From Neobacillus bataviensis LMG 21833 (lineage in GTDB: Bacteria; Bacillota; Bacilli; Bacillales; Cytobacillaceae): a stretch of DNA of 64,000 bases. How positions within the stretch are numbered: position 1 is the stretch's first letter; the number at the start of each line of letters is the position of its first letter. Positions 18,878-27,913 of the stretch are shown piece after piece. A program made the translations under genes and the position numbers. The notes beneath the pieces were generated by a model. The model was not told where the DNA came from and ran no database searches. It saw only the letters and a list, made by a program, of their open reading frames with translations. The stretch covers positions 1 through 64,000 of the forward strand of contig NZ_AJLS01000009.1 in NCBI RefSeq assembly GCF_000307875.1. Direction: 5' to 3'.

Positions 18878-20003
18878 ACACAGAGTTATTGAAACGGTAT
18901 CGAGTTTTTTACCTTATAGTGCGAATTGGTTATATGAATTATTTAATATACAACTAGATAAACCTCTTTTTATTGCAGAGTATAGGGAACAAAAAGATAA
19001 CTTTAAATACGATAATTTGATTTATTTGAAAGAAAAGGGAAATAAAGATATACGGTTAATAACTGAGTTGAAATATTATTATTTATTAAATCGAAAGTTT
19101 CATAATGAAAATATTATAATTCACAGCCATTTTGGTCCAAAGGGTTACTTCGATTATTTGTTCTTTAAAAAATGGAATAAGAAATCAAAGCATATTGTAA
19201 GTTTTTATGGCTATGATTTAAGTACACTCTTAACCCAAGAAAAATGGAGAAACCGATATTTAAATTTAAGCAAGGAAATTGATCTATTTTTGGTATTAGG
19301 GAAAAGTATGAAAAATAAACTTCTGAAAATTGGAATAGCCGAAGAGAAAATAAAAATTTTTCATCTAGGAGTAGACCTAACAAAGATGCCTAGGGTTATA
19401 AGAAGTATAAATCAAGAAAAAACTGTAAAATTTATTACGGTGGGAAGGTTTACTGAAAAAAAGGCAATCCCTTTAACAATTGAAGCTTTTAAAAGATATC
19501 TAAAATTTAACCCGAATGCACAATTAATAATTGTAGGTGAGTCTGATGGCTCACTAGAGCAAGAAAATGAAAAAGCGAAAATATTAAAGGAAATAACCCC
19601 GGATATTGAAGAAAAAGTAATATTTAAGGGTATTTTAAATTATGAGCGATTAATAAATACAATGGGGGAATCTGATATACTATTGCACCCAAGTGTTACT
19701 TCTAAAGATGGTGATGAGGAAGGTACACCTCTAGTAATAATTAATGCAATGGCACTAGGTATCCCAGTTATATCAACGCTTCATAGTGATATTCCTGAAA
19801 TAATTACTGATGGATACAGTGGAAAGTTAGTTGAAGAAGGTAATCTTAGTAGATTAATTGATGCTATGATTATGCTGTCATCTGATAGCAAGCTTTATAC
19901 TAAGATATCTGAATCAAGTAGAATAGTAATAGAAAATCAATTTAACTTAAAGAAACAATCGGCTGCATTAGTTAATATTTATGAAGAAATTACAAAACCT
20001 TAA
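18864..20003 (+). CDS. Family 4 glycosyltransferase
   Basis: 379 residues, GT-B fold. Acceptor-domain features include HSHFGPKG and VSFYGYDLS; the donor half has FITVGRFTEKKAIPLTIEAF and the E-x7-E motif in DEEGTPLVIINAMALG. Resembles exopolysaccharide/colanic-acid-type transferases. The frame opens at 18852 but GGATGG precedes ATG 18864 with 8-nt spacing, giving a 14-nt overlap with the epimerase and translational coupling. Two hairpin terminators follow. Confidence 0.9.
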   Translation: MYINKHRVIETVSSFLPYSANWLYELFNIQLDKPLFIAEYREQKDNFKYDNLIYLKEKGNKDIRLITELKYYYLLNRKFHNENIIIHSHFGPKGYFDYLFFKKWNKKSKHIVSFYGYDLSTLLTQEKWRNRYLNLSKEIDLFLVLGKSMKNKLLKIGIAEEKIKIFHLGVDLTKMPRVIRSINQEKTVKFITVGRFTEKKAIPLTIEAFKRYLKFNPNAQLIIVGESDGSLEQENEKAKILKEITPDIEEKVIFKGILNYERLINTMGESDILLHPSVTSKDGDEEGTPLVIINAMALGIPVISTLHSDIPEIITDGYSGKLVEEGNLSRLIDAMIMLSSDSKLYTKISESSRIVIENQFNLKKQSAALVNIYEEITKP

Positions 20004-20056
20004 ATTAATCTACAATTTTAAGAAGACCCTTGCGATGTAAACTGTATAAAGACATC

Positions 20057-20080
20057 AAAATGTCACAGTTGTGACATTTT
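20057..20080. terminator. Perfect inverted-repeat terminator
   Basis: AAAATGTCAC/GTGACATTTT around AGTT, extendable by one pair, with A and T runs on both sides, so it can act in either direction. It ends the glycosyltransferase unit. Confidence 0.8.
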
Positions 20081-20155
20081 TCATATCCAGCTATTTCTAA
20101 GTTAAGAGTTACCAGGGCATTCAATGAATCATATCCTGTTCGCAATTTTAATTGA

Positions 20156-20194
20156 GGGTGTCCCAAAAGTAACTAGGGGGCACCCCTTTTTTTT
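20156..20194 (+). terminator. Second rho-independent terminator
   Basis: GGGTGTCCC pairs with GGGGCACCC (one G-U pair), 11-12 nt loop, followed by eight T residues. Together with the hairpin at 20057 it separates the GT4 unit from the acyltransferase. The remaining 20004-20306 shows nothing else. Confidence 0.82.
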
Positions 20195-20306
20195 GAATGA
20201 AAAGAGGAAAATCATTTCTTTTCTTCCTTAATCATAAAATGTTTTTTCCAGCAAATCATATTATTTGATAATATGTTCGTAGACCGAAATTATGGAGGTT
20301 ATTTAT

Positions 20307-21461
20307 TTGTTAGAAAAGCAGAATAGGATTTTTGGTCTAGATTTAGCCAGGAGCATAGCAATAATTTTTGTGGTAATTGCTCATGGATTAGACATTTTTA
20401 TCTCACCAATCCTACAGGAATCGAATATCGGTGGAGAGGTTGAGAGAATTTTTAATTACCCATTAGGATTTATTGGGGTAGAAATTTTCTTTATTCTAAG
20501 CGGCTTTTTAATCGGTAACATTATTATTAGAGAAATTGTGGAGAATGGAAGTGTAGGAAGTTTAGTTAATTTTTATATTCGTAGATGGTTTAGAACATTG
20601 CCATTATATTATTTAGTAGTAATAGCACTAATTATATATCCAACAAGAGAAGGTTTCTCGTGGGCAAATTTATACTTTTTCCAAAACCATTCTTCGAAAG
20701 ATCTTGCCTTTAATCCTGTATCTTGGTCTTTGTCCGTAGAAGAATGGTTTTACCTAACAATCCCATTAATTATGCTTTGTTTTTTCAAAATTAAAAAGGT
20801 AAACAGGCAAAAAGCATTCCTAATAATCTGCTTCTCGATCATTGTAGCATCATTATTTGGTCGGATTGCTTCAGTAGTGCTTTTCAATCCTACGTTTGAT
20901 TTTGGGACACGAAAACAAATATTTTTTAGATTAGATAGCATAACTGTTGGTGTAATTTTAGCGGGGATAAAGTTCTATTATAGGGATATCTATAATTATC
21001 TGATAGCAAAACGCAAAGTAGTATTTATGGTCGCTTTAACCGGATTATTGTTGTGCGAACTATGGTTCGTTGCAAATAGCAGTGAAGCCCTCGATGCTTC
21101 ATTTTTCAGTAGAACATTTTTCTTTAACTTGATTTCATTGTTTTGTGCAGCACTTGTCCTGTCATTAGAGACGGTAAGACTAAATACATTGCGGATTTTA
21201 GTTAAACCAATTACTTTCATAAGCGTCATTAGCTACGGTCTTTATTTGCTTCACTTCCATGTTTACTTGATTTTTAAAGACGCATTTAAACTGAATAATA
21301 TTGCAACTGGTACTGCAGTCTTCTTATTGGCGACTGCGTTTACAATTGTTATAGCATATTTTATTTACAGGTACTATGAATTGCCTATGATGAAACTTAG
21401 GGATAAATTTAACTTATTAAAAAGAGAGAGTAAACAAAATGAAATTAAAAAGGTAAGCTAG
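20307..21461 (+). CDS. Acyltransferase family 3 (OafA-like) membrane protein
   Basis: About 384 residues with some ten membrane segments. Family signs: FGLDLARSIAIIFVVIAHG near the N-terminus (the conserved R and H), FFILSGFLIGNIIIRE, RRWFRTLPLYY and WSLSVEEWFYL. These proteins O-acetylate or otherwise acylate surface sugars. The ATG at 20292 is itself part of the sequence ATGGAGG; GGAGG lies 8 nt before TTG 20307, so TTG is the more likely start. Sits alone between terminators. Confidence 0.9.
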   Translation: MLEKQNRIFGLDLARSIAIIFVVIAHGLDIFISPILQESNIGGEVERIFNYPLGFIGVEIFFILSGFLIGNIIIREIVENGSVGSLVNFYIRRWFRTLPLYYLVVIALIIYPTREGFSWANLYFFQNHSSKDLAFNPVSWSLSVEEWFYLTIPLIMLCFFKIKKVNRQKAFLIICFSIIVASLFGRIASVVLFNPTFDFGTRKQIFFRLDSITVGVILAGIKFYYRDIYNYLIAKRKVVFMVALTGLLLCELWFVANSSEALDASFFSRTFFFNLISLFCAALVLSLETVRLNTLRILVKPITFISVISYGLYLLHFHVYLIFKDAFKLNNIATGTAVFLLATAFTIVIAYFIYRYYELPMMKLRDKFNLLKRESKQNEIKKVS

Positions 21462-21468
21462 GTTAAAC

Positions 21469-21488
21469 AGAGTCGTTTCGACTTTTTC
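21469..21488 (+). terminator. Weak terminator after the acyltransferase
   Basis: AGTCG TTT CGACT followed by TTTTCTT; a short 5-bp stem. Confidence 0.45.
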
Positions 21489-21532
21489 TTCTACATTTGG
21501 AAAAACCAAACCAAAAATTTGTCGAAATTAAA

Positions 21533-21561
21533 TTGTCTAATAAATAATTGTTTGATATTAT
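21533..21561 (+). promoter_or_regulatory. SigA-type promoter of the repeat glucosaminidase gene
   Basis: TTGTCT (21533-21538), 17-nt spacer, TATTAT (21556-21561) with an extended TGA just before it. Transcription would begin near 21568, leaving a very short leader and ruling out the TTG at 21571 as a practical start. Confidence 0.7.
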
Positions 21562-21594
21562 TAATCTGTATTGTTACTAAACTATTGTAGAGAG

Positions 21595-24444
21595 GTGAAC
21601 GTCATAAAAAGCAAAGTAACAAAATATATACTACTTGCTTCCTTTTTTATTATTTTAATAATGTTTAATAATAGTAAGGTTTTTGCAAACAATGGAATCC
21701 TGATTCCTAAAGGATATATTGATACTCCATCAAATGGTGTTGCAATTAAAGGGGAAATGGTTGTAAGTGGCTGGTTCTTAGATGCTAGCGGCGTATCTAA
21801 GATTGAAGTATTAATTGATGGGAAAAGCAAGGGTGAAGCCCAATATGGAGATACTCGTAACGATGTAGCTAAAGCTTATCCGGAATATCAAAATACAAAC
21901 TCGGGATACAAATTTACCCTAAATACTAAGGACCTAACCAACGGTCAGCACACCCTAACAGTTAGAGAGACCGGAAATAATGGAGCTGAAAATCTCGAAA
22001 GTGTAATGGTGAATGTTCAAAATCCACCGGTAAAGGGATATATTGATACTCCTACGAATGGTTCTATGATTAAAGGTGAAATGGAAGTAAGCGGTTGGTA
22101 TTTAGATACTAGTGGAGTATCCAAGATTGAAGTATTAGTAGATGGGAAAAGCTTGGGGCAAGCACAGTATGGTGATCCTCGTAGCGATGTAGCTAAAGCA
22201 TATCCAGAATATCAAAATACAAACTCAGGCTATAAATATACCCTAAATACAAGAAAACTAAACAATGGTCAGCACACTTTAACAGTTAGAGAGACCGGAA
22301 AGAACGGAGCAACGAATCTCAAAAGTGTAATGGTGAATGTTCAGAATCCACCAGCAAAAGGGTATATTGATTCTCCGAAGAATAGTTCCACGATTAAAGG
22401 CGAAATGGAAGTGCGCGGCTGGTTCTTAGATGTTAGCGGTGTATCTAAAATTGAAGTATTGATCGATGGGACAAGTATAGGTGAAGCGAAATATGGCGAA
22501 CCACGTAACGATGTAGCCAAAGTTTATCCAGAATATCAAAATGCAAATTCAGGCTATAATTTTACCCTAAATACAAAAAATCTAACCAACGGGCAACATA
22601 CTTTAACGGTTAGAGAGACCGGGATTAACGGTACCACAAATCTCCAAAGCATTACGGTGAATGTTCAAAATCCACCAGCTAAAGGATACATTGATACTCC
22701 AAAGAATGGTTCCACGATTAAAGGTGAAATAGATGTAAACGGCTGGTTTTTAGATGCTAGCGGTGTATCCAAGATTGAAGTATTGGTCGATGGGGAAAGC
22801 ATGGGGGAAGCAAAGTACGGAGATGCTCGTAACGATGTAGCCAAAGTTTATCCAGAATATCAAAATACAAACTCAGGCTATAAGTTTACCCTAAATACAA
22901 AGAATCTTATTAACGGACAGCACACTCTAACAGTTAAAGAGACAGGAAATAATGGAGTTATGAATCTTGAAAGTGTAGTGGTGAATGTTCAAAATCCACC
23001 AGCTAAGGGGTATATTGATACTCCAAAGGTTGGTTCTGCGATTAAAGGAGAAATAGAGGTAAGTGGTTGGTACCTAGATTTAAGTGGTGTATCCAAGATT
23101 GAAGTATTGGTAGACGGAAAGAATATGGGTGTAGCTAAGTATGGGGATACTCGTACCGATGTAGCCAATGTTTATCCGGAATATCAAAATGCAAACTCGG
23201 GATATAAGTTTAACCTAAATACAAAGATGCTAACCAATGGTCAACACACTCTAACAGTAAGAGAGACTGGAAATAACGGTGCTACAAATCTCGAAAGCAT
23301 AAAGGTGAATGTTCAAAATCCACCAGCAAAGGGATTTATCGATACTCCTAAGGATGGTTCTTCAAGTAAAGGTGAAATAGAAGTTAGTGGCTGGTTCTTA
23401 GATGTAACCGATGTATCAAAGATAGAAGTATTTGTAGATGGAAAGAGCATGGGGGTAGCCCAATATGGAGGGCTTCGAACCGATGTAGCGAATGTATATC
23501 CAGAATACCAAAATACTAACTCAGGATACAAGCTTACCTTTAATAGTCTACAGTTTGCTGAAGGCCAGCATACATTAGCAGTAAAAGAAACTGGAGGCAA
23601 TGGAACTACTTCTACAGTCAATAGCATCATATATATCTATAATGGTAATCCCTACCTTCAAATTGATTTAAGGAAACCAGCAAATATCACAGCAAACGAT
23701 ATCATTAATTTCTTTAATCAAAAACGTCCGGATAGTCCTTTAAAAAATTATGCGCAAAGTTTTATTGATGCTCAGAATAAATATGGTGTTAACGCACAGT
23801 ATCTCGTTGCACATGCTATATGGGAAACAGGATGGGGAGGTTCTAATCTAAAGACCTATAAAAATAATTTATATGGATATAGTGCCTACGACTCCTGTCC
23901 ATTCACATGTGGATATTATTTCCCTACGGGTGGAGATAGTATAAACTTTGAGGCATTTATTGTAAGAAGAGATTACCTGGATGGAAATGGAATCTATTTT
24001 AATGGCTCAACATTGACAGGCATGAATGTAAGATATGCCACCGATCCCAATTGGGCAAATGGTATTGCAAATTTGATGCAGTCAATAAAACCATTTAATG
24101 CCGGTAGTTACTTCCAATCAGATATTTTACCTACATCATCTGTATCTGCACCAGTATTTGGAAGAAATATACCTTTAGGTCAACCATATCCCACTAGTAT
24201 TATTATAAACTACAGAGAAGCAACTTATGCTAGAGTAATATCGGATGGTTTAGCATTTAGATCAATTCCGTATGTTTTAACTTCAACATTTTTGAAAGCT
24301 TTAGATTCAGGAACAACTGTAAGGGTTTTAGGATACAACACTGATGTCAGAGAGGATTCGACATACCCATACGATAATCGTTGGTATAGAGTCTTGGTTA
24401 ATGGCCTGGAAGGTTGGGTGTATGGCGGAGGAATCCAATTTTAA
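21595..24444 (+). CDS. Secreted beta-N-acetylglucosaminidase with six Ig-like repeats and a C-terminal SH3 domain
   Basis: About 949 residues. A signal peptide (YILLASFFIILIMFNNSKVFA) is followed by six repeats of exactly 108 residues starting GYIDTP and containing KGE..VSGW, SGVSKIEVLVDG and GQHTLTVRETG. Then comes a glucosaminidase domain (about residues 690-840: FIDAQNKYGVNAQYLVAHAIWETGWGG split across the active-site Glu of WETGWG; NNLYGYSAYD) and an SH3-like wall-binding end (GLAFRSIP; LEGWVYGGG). It would cut glycan strands of the wall. Promoter and GAGGTGA site (21592-21598) point to a start near 21604, where the codon is ATA followed by AAA AGC; the nearest usable canonical start is GTG 21595. 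It lies within the polysaccharide region, so wall opening for polymer export or release is plausible. Confidence 0.9.
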   Translation: MNVIKSKVTKYILLASFFIILIMFNNSKVFANNGILIPKGYIDTPSNGVAIKGEMVVSGWFLDASGVSKIEVLIDGKSKGEAQYGDTRNDVAKAYPEYQNTNSGYKFTLNTKDLTNGQHTLTVRETGNNGAENLESVMVNVQNPPVKGYIDTPTNGSMIKGEMEVSGWYLDTSGVSKIEVLVDGKSLGQAQYGDPRSDVAKAYPEYQNTNSGYKYTLNTRKLNNGQHTLTVRETGKNGATNLKSVMVNVQNPPAKGYIDSPKNSSTIKGEMEVRGWFLDVSGVSKIEVLIDGTSIGEAKYGEPRNDVAKVYPEYQNANSGYNFTLNTKNLTNGQHTLTVRETGINGTTNLQSITVNVQNPPAKGYIDTPKNGSTIKGEIDVNGWFLDASGVSKIEVLVDGESMGEAKYGDARNDVAKVYPEYQNTNSGYKFTLNTKNLINGQHTLTVKETGNNGVMNLESVVVNVQNPPAKGYIDTPKVGSAIKGEIEVSGWYLDLSGVSKIEVLVDGKNMGVAKYGDTRTDVANVYPEYQNANSGYKFNLNTKMLTNGQHTLTVRETGNNGATNLESIKVNVQNPPAKGFIDTPKDGSSSKGEIEVSGWFLDVTDVSKIEVFVDGKSMGVAQYGGLRTDVANVYPEYQNTNSGYKLTFNSLQFAEGQHTLAVKETGGNGTTSTVNSIIYIYNGNPYLQIDLRKPANITANDIINFFNQKRPDSPLKNYAQSFIDAQNKYGVNAQYLVAHAIWETGWGGSNLKTYKNNLYGYSAYDSCPFTCGYYFPTGGDSINFEAFIVRRDYLDGNGIYFNGSTLTGMNVRYATDPNWANGIANLMQSIKPFNAGSYFQSDILPTSSVSAPVFGRNIPLGQPYPTSIIINYREATYARVISDGLAFRSIPYVLTSTFLKALDSGTTVRVLGYNTDVREDSTYPYDNRWYRVLVNGLEGWVYGGGIQF
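21712..23655 (+). repeat. Six tandem 324-bp coding repeats
   Basis: Repeat units begin at 21712, 22036, 22360, 22684, 23008 and 23332, a constant spacing of 324 bp without a single indel. Units differ by scattered substitutions; the sixth is the most diverged at its end. They encode the Ig-like modules of the glucosaminidase. Confidence 0.93.
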
Positions 24445-24489
24445 ATTAATTAAAATTGATTCTTTGACCATAATCGGAAATTCTTGATA

Positions 24490-24522
24490 AAAAGGATAAC
24501 TCACTTAGTGGGTTATCCTTTT
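24490..24522 (+). terminator. Rho-independent terminator of the glucosaminidase gene
   Basis: AAAAGGATAAC pairs with GTTATCCTTTT and the loop closes further (CAC/GTG with one wobble), giving a stem of about 15 bp and 3-nt loop, ending in a T run. Confidence 0.9.
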
Positions 24523-24674
24523 GTATGTCAGGTAGAAAGAATCGGAAAAGTTACCTATAAAAAGAGGGTATAAGGTGAAGAAGGTTTAAATGATTATATT
24601 CCGTTTACTGGACATAAGCCTTCATATCGTATATATATATTGATAATGTGGTTTAAGCGATGGGAGTAATTCAA

Positions 24675-25592
24675 ATGAAAAAAGCGCAAATATTATTATC
24701 TACATATAACGGTGAAAAGTTTGTGGAACAACAATTGGATAGTTTAATGAATCAGGATCACAAAAATTTAGAAGTATTGATTCGCGATGATGGATCTAAG
24801 GATAATACGATACAAATTTTAGAGACCTATTCTAAGCAATATCCAAATATTAAGCTAATAAAAGGAGCAAACAAGGGTGTTATTGCAAGTTTTTTTGAAT
24901 TGGCTTTAAATGCATCTGACACGTCAGATTTCTTTGCTTTTTGCGACCAAGATGATTATTGGAGGCCGACAAAAGTTTCTAGAGCAATTGCCTTATTGGA
25001 GAAGGAAGATGCAAATATTCCATTATTGTATTTTTCTCGATTAGATATTGTTGATGACAAGCTACAATTTATTAAGCATTCTCAAATACCTCCACAGGAG
25101 GTTGGATTAAAAAACGCCATCATTCAGAATGTTGCTACAGGTTGTACTATTGTGTTTAACAGAGCCATGCTGGAATTATTTAAGTCACATATACCGGCAA
25201 AAGAAAATATCACCATGCATGATGCTTGGTTTTACCTATTAGGTGCAGCATTTGGAAAATTAATATATGATAAGGAATCACATCTCCTATATCGTCAACA
25301 TTCATCCAATGCTTTGGGAATGGCGGACAATAAAGTAAAAAGCGCAATGATTCGGTATAAAAACTTTAAGAAAGAAGGTAAAGAAAAACCTTTTACCAAA
25401 CAGGTAGATGAGTTTTATCGACTATTTAAAGGAGACCTAACAAGCGACCAAAGGAAATTAATTGAGGATTTTTTACTAAAAAGAAATTCCCTCTTGAATC
25501 GATTCTCTTATATCCTGAATACACCCCTTTATCGGCAAAATCAAAGAGATACAATTATCTTTAAGATACTATATTCCTTTAATAGTTACTAA
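24675..25592 (+). CDS. Family 2 glycosyltransferase, rhamnosyltransferase-like
   Basis: 305 residues with QILLSTYNGEKFVEQQLDSL, LIRDDGSKDNT, FFAFCDQDDYWRPTKV and the acceptor-side MHDAWFYLLGAAFG. The STYNGEKF/CDQDDYW set is typical of GT2 enzymes often annotated as alpha-L-rhamnosyltransferases; an almost parallel copy is encoded at 32548. dTDP-rhamnose is available from the rfb operon in this window. ATG 24660 opens the frame but GGGAGT lies 7 nt before ATG 24675, which I take as the start. Convergent with the next gene across a shared terminator. Confidence 0.88.
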   Translation: MKKAQILLSTYNGEKFVEQQLDSLMNQDHKNLEVLIRDDGSKDNTIQILETYSKQYPNIKLIKGANKGVIASFFELALNASDTSDFFAFCDQDDYWRPTKVSRAIALLEKEDANIPLLYFSRLDIVDDKLQFIKHSQIPPQEVGLKNAIIQNVATGCTIVFNRAMLELFKSHIPAKENITMHDAWFYLLGAAFGKLIYDKESHLLYRQHSSNALGMADNKVKSAMIRYKNFKKEGKEKPFTKQVDEFYRLFKGDLTSDQRKLIEDFLLKRNSLLNRFSYILNTPLYRQNQRDTIIFKILYSFNSY

Positions 25593-25625
25593 TAAAAAAA
25601 ACGCAAAGCACTTTGCGTTTTTTTT
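25593..25625. terminator. Bidirectional terminator between convergent glycosyltransferase genes
   Basis: ACGCAAAG CA CTTTGCGT with seven A residues before and eight T residues after; works for both converging genes. Confidence 0.92.
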
Positions 25626-26514
25626 AATTCATTGGCCCCTTTTTACCTAAAAGGGCATCAAAAACTCCCTTAAACATGCTTCCCAATTTTTTACCTCTAT
25701 CTTGTTCGAACAGAAGAATGATGATAAATTCTTTGGCAGTCGCAATAAAATCTCCTTTTATCCACTCTTTTTCAGTACGGAAATATTTTTTATATGTGTA
25801 AAGACGATTCCTTGTAATGTAATATCTGCGAATATAGTTATGGTTTGTTGCCATGACATTCGACCCCAACAACCTATGCTGTTGGGTGTTTCCAAGGTTA
25901 TGAACCATATAAACCTGAGGCGATATAAATATTTTATATCCTCGAGTCCTTACACGTAAACAAAACTCATGATCGAGGAAGTCAATAAAGTAATCTTCTT
26001 CAAATAGTCCAATCTCAGTAAAGATTTTCTTCTTCACTAAACTTCCAGATGTTATTACAGTCTTTTGCTCTTGTAGTTGTGTTTTGTCAATTTGTGATGA
26101 TACTTTATTGATAAGCTTTTCTTCAATCCAATTTGGTGCCAGGATAGCTACTTCTTCTTTATTTAGATGTGCCTCGTATGAAGCCAGCATTTTTGAAAAA
26201 TAATCCTTGTCTACCTTACTATCCTGGTCAAATGTGGCAATCCAATCAAAATGAGGGGGTTCCGGTGATTCTAATAAGCAATTAATTCCTTGATTTAAGG
26301 CGTGACCGAGTCCCATATTTTGGGGATTATAAATTATTGTTATTTTTTCTTCGTTTTCTATGTCATGTAAAAACGCCTTAGAATTTGGAGAAGAACCGTT
26401 ATCGATAATTACCAGCCGTTCACATGATTGGATGATTGATGTTGCATTGTCTACAACATCTGCTTCGGGATTATACGTGACCATAATCGATGCTACTTTA
26501 TCTTTAATCGTCAT
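25624..26514 (-). CDS. Family 2 glycosyltransferase, rhamnosyltransferase-type
   Basis: 296 residues: VASIMVTYNPEADVV, LVIIDNGSSPNS, NMGLGHALNQGI, and the ATFDQDSKV metal-binding site; later SGSLVKKKIFTEIGLFEEDYFIDFLDHEFCLR follows in shorter blocks. The NxGxGxAxNxG block and FDQDS are hallmarks of the RfbF/WbbL-type rhamnosyltransferase group. It overlaps the end of the upstream flippase gene by 11 nt, with GGAAAGGA before the ATG, so the two are translationally coupled. It probably builds a rhamnose-containing repeat unit exported by that flippase. Confidence 0.9.
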   Translation of the reverse strand: MTIKDKVASIMVTYNPEADVVDNATSIIQSCERLVIIDNGSSPNSKAFLHDIENEEKITIIYNPQNMGLGHALNQGINCLLESPEPPHFDWIATFDQDSKVDKDYFSKMLASYEAHLNKEEVAILAPNWIEEKLINKVSSQIDKTQLQEQKTVITSGSLVKKKIFTEIGLFEEDYFIDFLDHEFCLRVRTRGYKIFISPQVYMVHNLGNTQQHRLLGSNVMATNHNYIRRYYITRNRLYTYKKYFRTEKEWIKGDFIATAKEFIIILLFEQDRGKKLGSMFKGVFDALLGKKGPMN

Positions 26515-27799
26515 GACTTATTCCTTTCCTAAACCCTTTAATTATTCCCTTCAATTTCCATACATGAATTCCCTTTTTCCATAAGAATATAGCCATTAGA
26601 AGAGTGGCGAAGGCTTCGGTTATGAGTGCATTCCAGGCAGTGCCAACTTCTTTATAAGTAGGAATAAGAAGAATCATTAGTATGATACTTAAGATACCGG
26701 CCAAAATATAAATTCGCGATAACTCTTTTTTATAATCGAAATTAATCATCGTCAGAATGCCAAGTACACTGGCCCAGCCAAGGATTAACGGCAGAGCAGC
26801 TAGGATTTGTAAAAGAGGAATAGTGGATACGTATTCTTTCCCTAAAGCAAGATCAACAATTTCCTTTGCAAAAATACCAACAAATAATGATAAAATACCC
26901 ATAACAAGGGTGATTACCAAAAAGATTTTATTAATCATATTTAATGCGGCATGCTTTGACTCATGCAAAGCCTTGCTCAAAAATGGATAAACGGCCTGGA
27001 TTAGCGGCCCGACTACACTTGAAATAGCTTTTACAACCTTTTCTGCACTAGAATAATATCCGACAACCGTATTGCTTGCAAAAAAGCCAAGAATAAATGT
27101 ATTGCTTGTTGTGTACAAGCTTGTGACAAGATTAGATACGAATATATCCCATCCCTCTTTAAGTTGGTATTTAATATTTTCCAGTGAAGGCCTAATAAGT
27201 TTTATACGATACCGAAAGATGACCAAGTAGATTCCAATTACACCGATGGCAATATAGCCAAGAGAATTTAATACAGGAACGTATAAATAGTCAGCTTGAT
27301 TCTTTACAAAAACAAAAATTCCTAATGTGAAAATTAATTTAGAAACAATATTAAGGATAGAGATAACTTTCATTTGTTCTATACCTTGGAAAAACCATAC
27401 AGGGAACAGGACGTTTCCAACTACCATTCCGAAGGTTAAAAGATAAATTTGGCTATCGTTTTGGAACTTTGGGATAAATAAGATCAAAACAACCATTACT
27501 AAAAAACTAAAGACTAGGAGCAAACTTCTAACCAACATGACAGTAGAAAAAATAACCGAAAGCTTTTCCTTATTTTCACGGTTTAATGAAATTTCCTTTG
27601 TGGCAACTAAATTAAAGCCGTAATCCGTAAAAAGAATAAAATATTGAATAAGTGCTTGGGCAAAACTGATAAGTCCAAATTTTCCAGGTCCCACTACCTG
27701 TAATAAGTAAGGCAAGGTGACTAGGGGGAGAATGAAATTTAGCCCTTGCATACTTGCTAATGAAAGAAAGTTAGTTATCAATCGTTTTTTATTAGACAT
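26504..27799 (-). CDS. Second Wzx-type oligosaccharide flippase
   Basis: About 431 residues, 12 or more hydrophobic segments, N-terminus RLITNFLSLASMQGLNFILP then LPYLLQVVGPGKFGLISFAQA and FTDYGFNLVATKEIS, the standard motif set of the Wzx/RfbX group. Transfers lipid-linked repeat units outward. The frame opens at 27859; ATG 27799 begins the recognisable fold but has AAGGAG 14 nt upstream, a long spacing, so the start is less certain. Pairs with the rhamnosyltransferase just downstream on the minus strand, forming a small unit separate from the plus-strand flippase at 14653. Confidence 0.88.
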   Translation of the reverse strand: MSNKKRLITNFLSLASMQGLNFILPLVTLPYLLQVVGPGKFGLISFAQALIQYFILFTDYGFNLVATKEISLNRENKEKLSVIFSTVMLVRSLLLVFSFLVMVVLILFIPKFQNDSQIYLLTFGMVVGNVLFPVWFFQGIEQMKVISILNIVSKLIFTLGIFVFVKNQADYLYVPVLNSLGYIAIGVIGIYLVIFRYRIKLIRPSLENIKYQLKEGWDIFVSNLVTSLYTTSNTFILGFFASNTVVGYYSSAEKVVKAISSVVGPLIQAVYPFLSKALHESKHAALNMINKIFLVITLVMGILSLFVGIFAKEIVDLALGKEYVSTIPLLQILAALPLILGWASVLGILTMINFDYKKELSRIYILAGILSIILMILLIPTYKEVGTAWNALITEAFATLLMAIFLWKKGIHVWKLKGIIKGFRKGISHDD

Positions 27800-27882
27800 A
27801 ACTGTGATAAGAGTCTCCTTTTCCTTAAACCTTTGGATAACTACTAATATGTATACCATAACTATGCGCTAAACAAAAAGGA

Positions 27883-27906
27883 CCGGGCGTTTTTGCCCGG
27901 TTTTTC
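27883..27906. terminator. Rho-independent terminator between LCP and flippase genes
   Basis: ACCGGGC/GCCCGGT with 6-nt loop; on the minus strand it is followed by CCTTTTTG, after the LCP stop codon. T runs lie on both sides. Confidence 0.85.
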
Positions 27907-27913
27907 GAAATAA

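Noticed and set aside
20156-20194. GGGTGTCCCAAAAG sequence considered as an insertion-sequence end
   Set aside because: No transposase, matching partner end or target duplication is visible; the stem with T run is explained by termination.
23313-23630. Open frame of about 105 codons on the minus strand within the glucosaminidase repeats
   Set aside because: It mirrors the repeat-coding strand, has no ribosome binding site and lies fully inside a well-supported gene.
21712-23655. Regular repeats considered as a CRISPR-like or satellite array
   Set aside because: Period is 324 bp, always in frame and coding for Ig-like domains; there are no short repeats with unique spacers.
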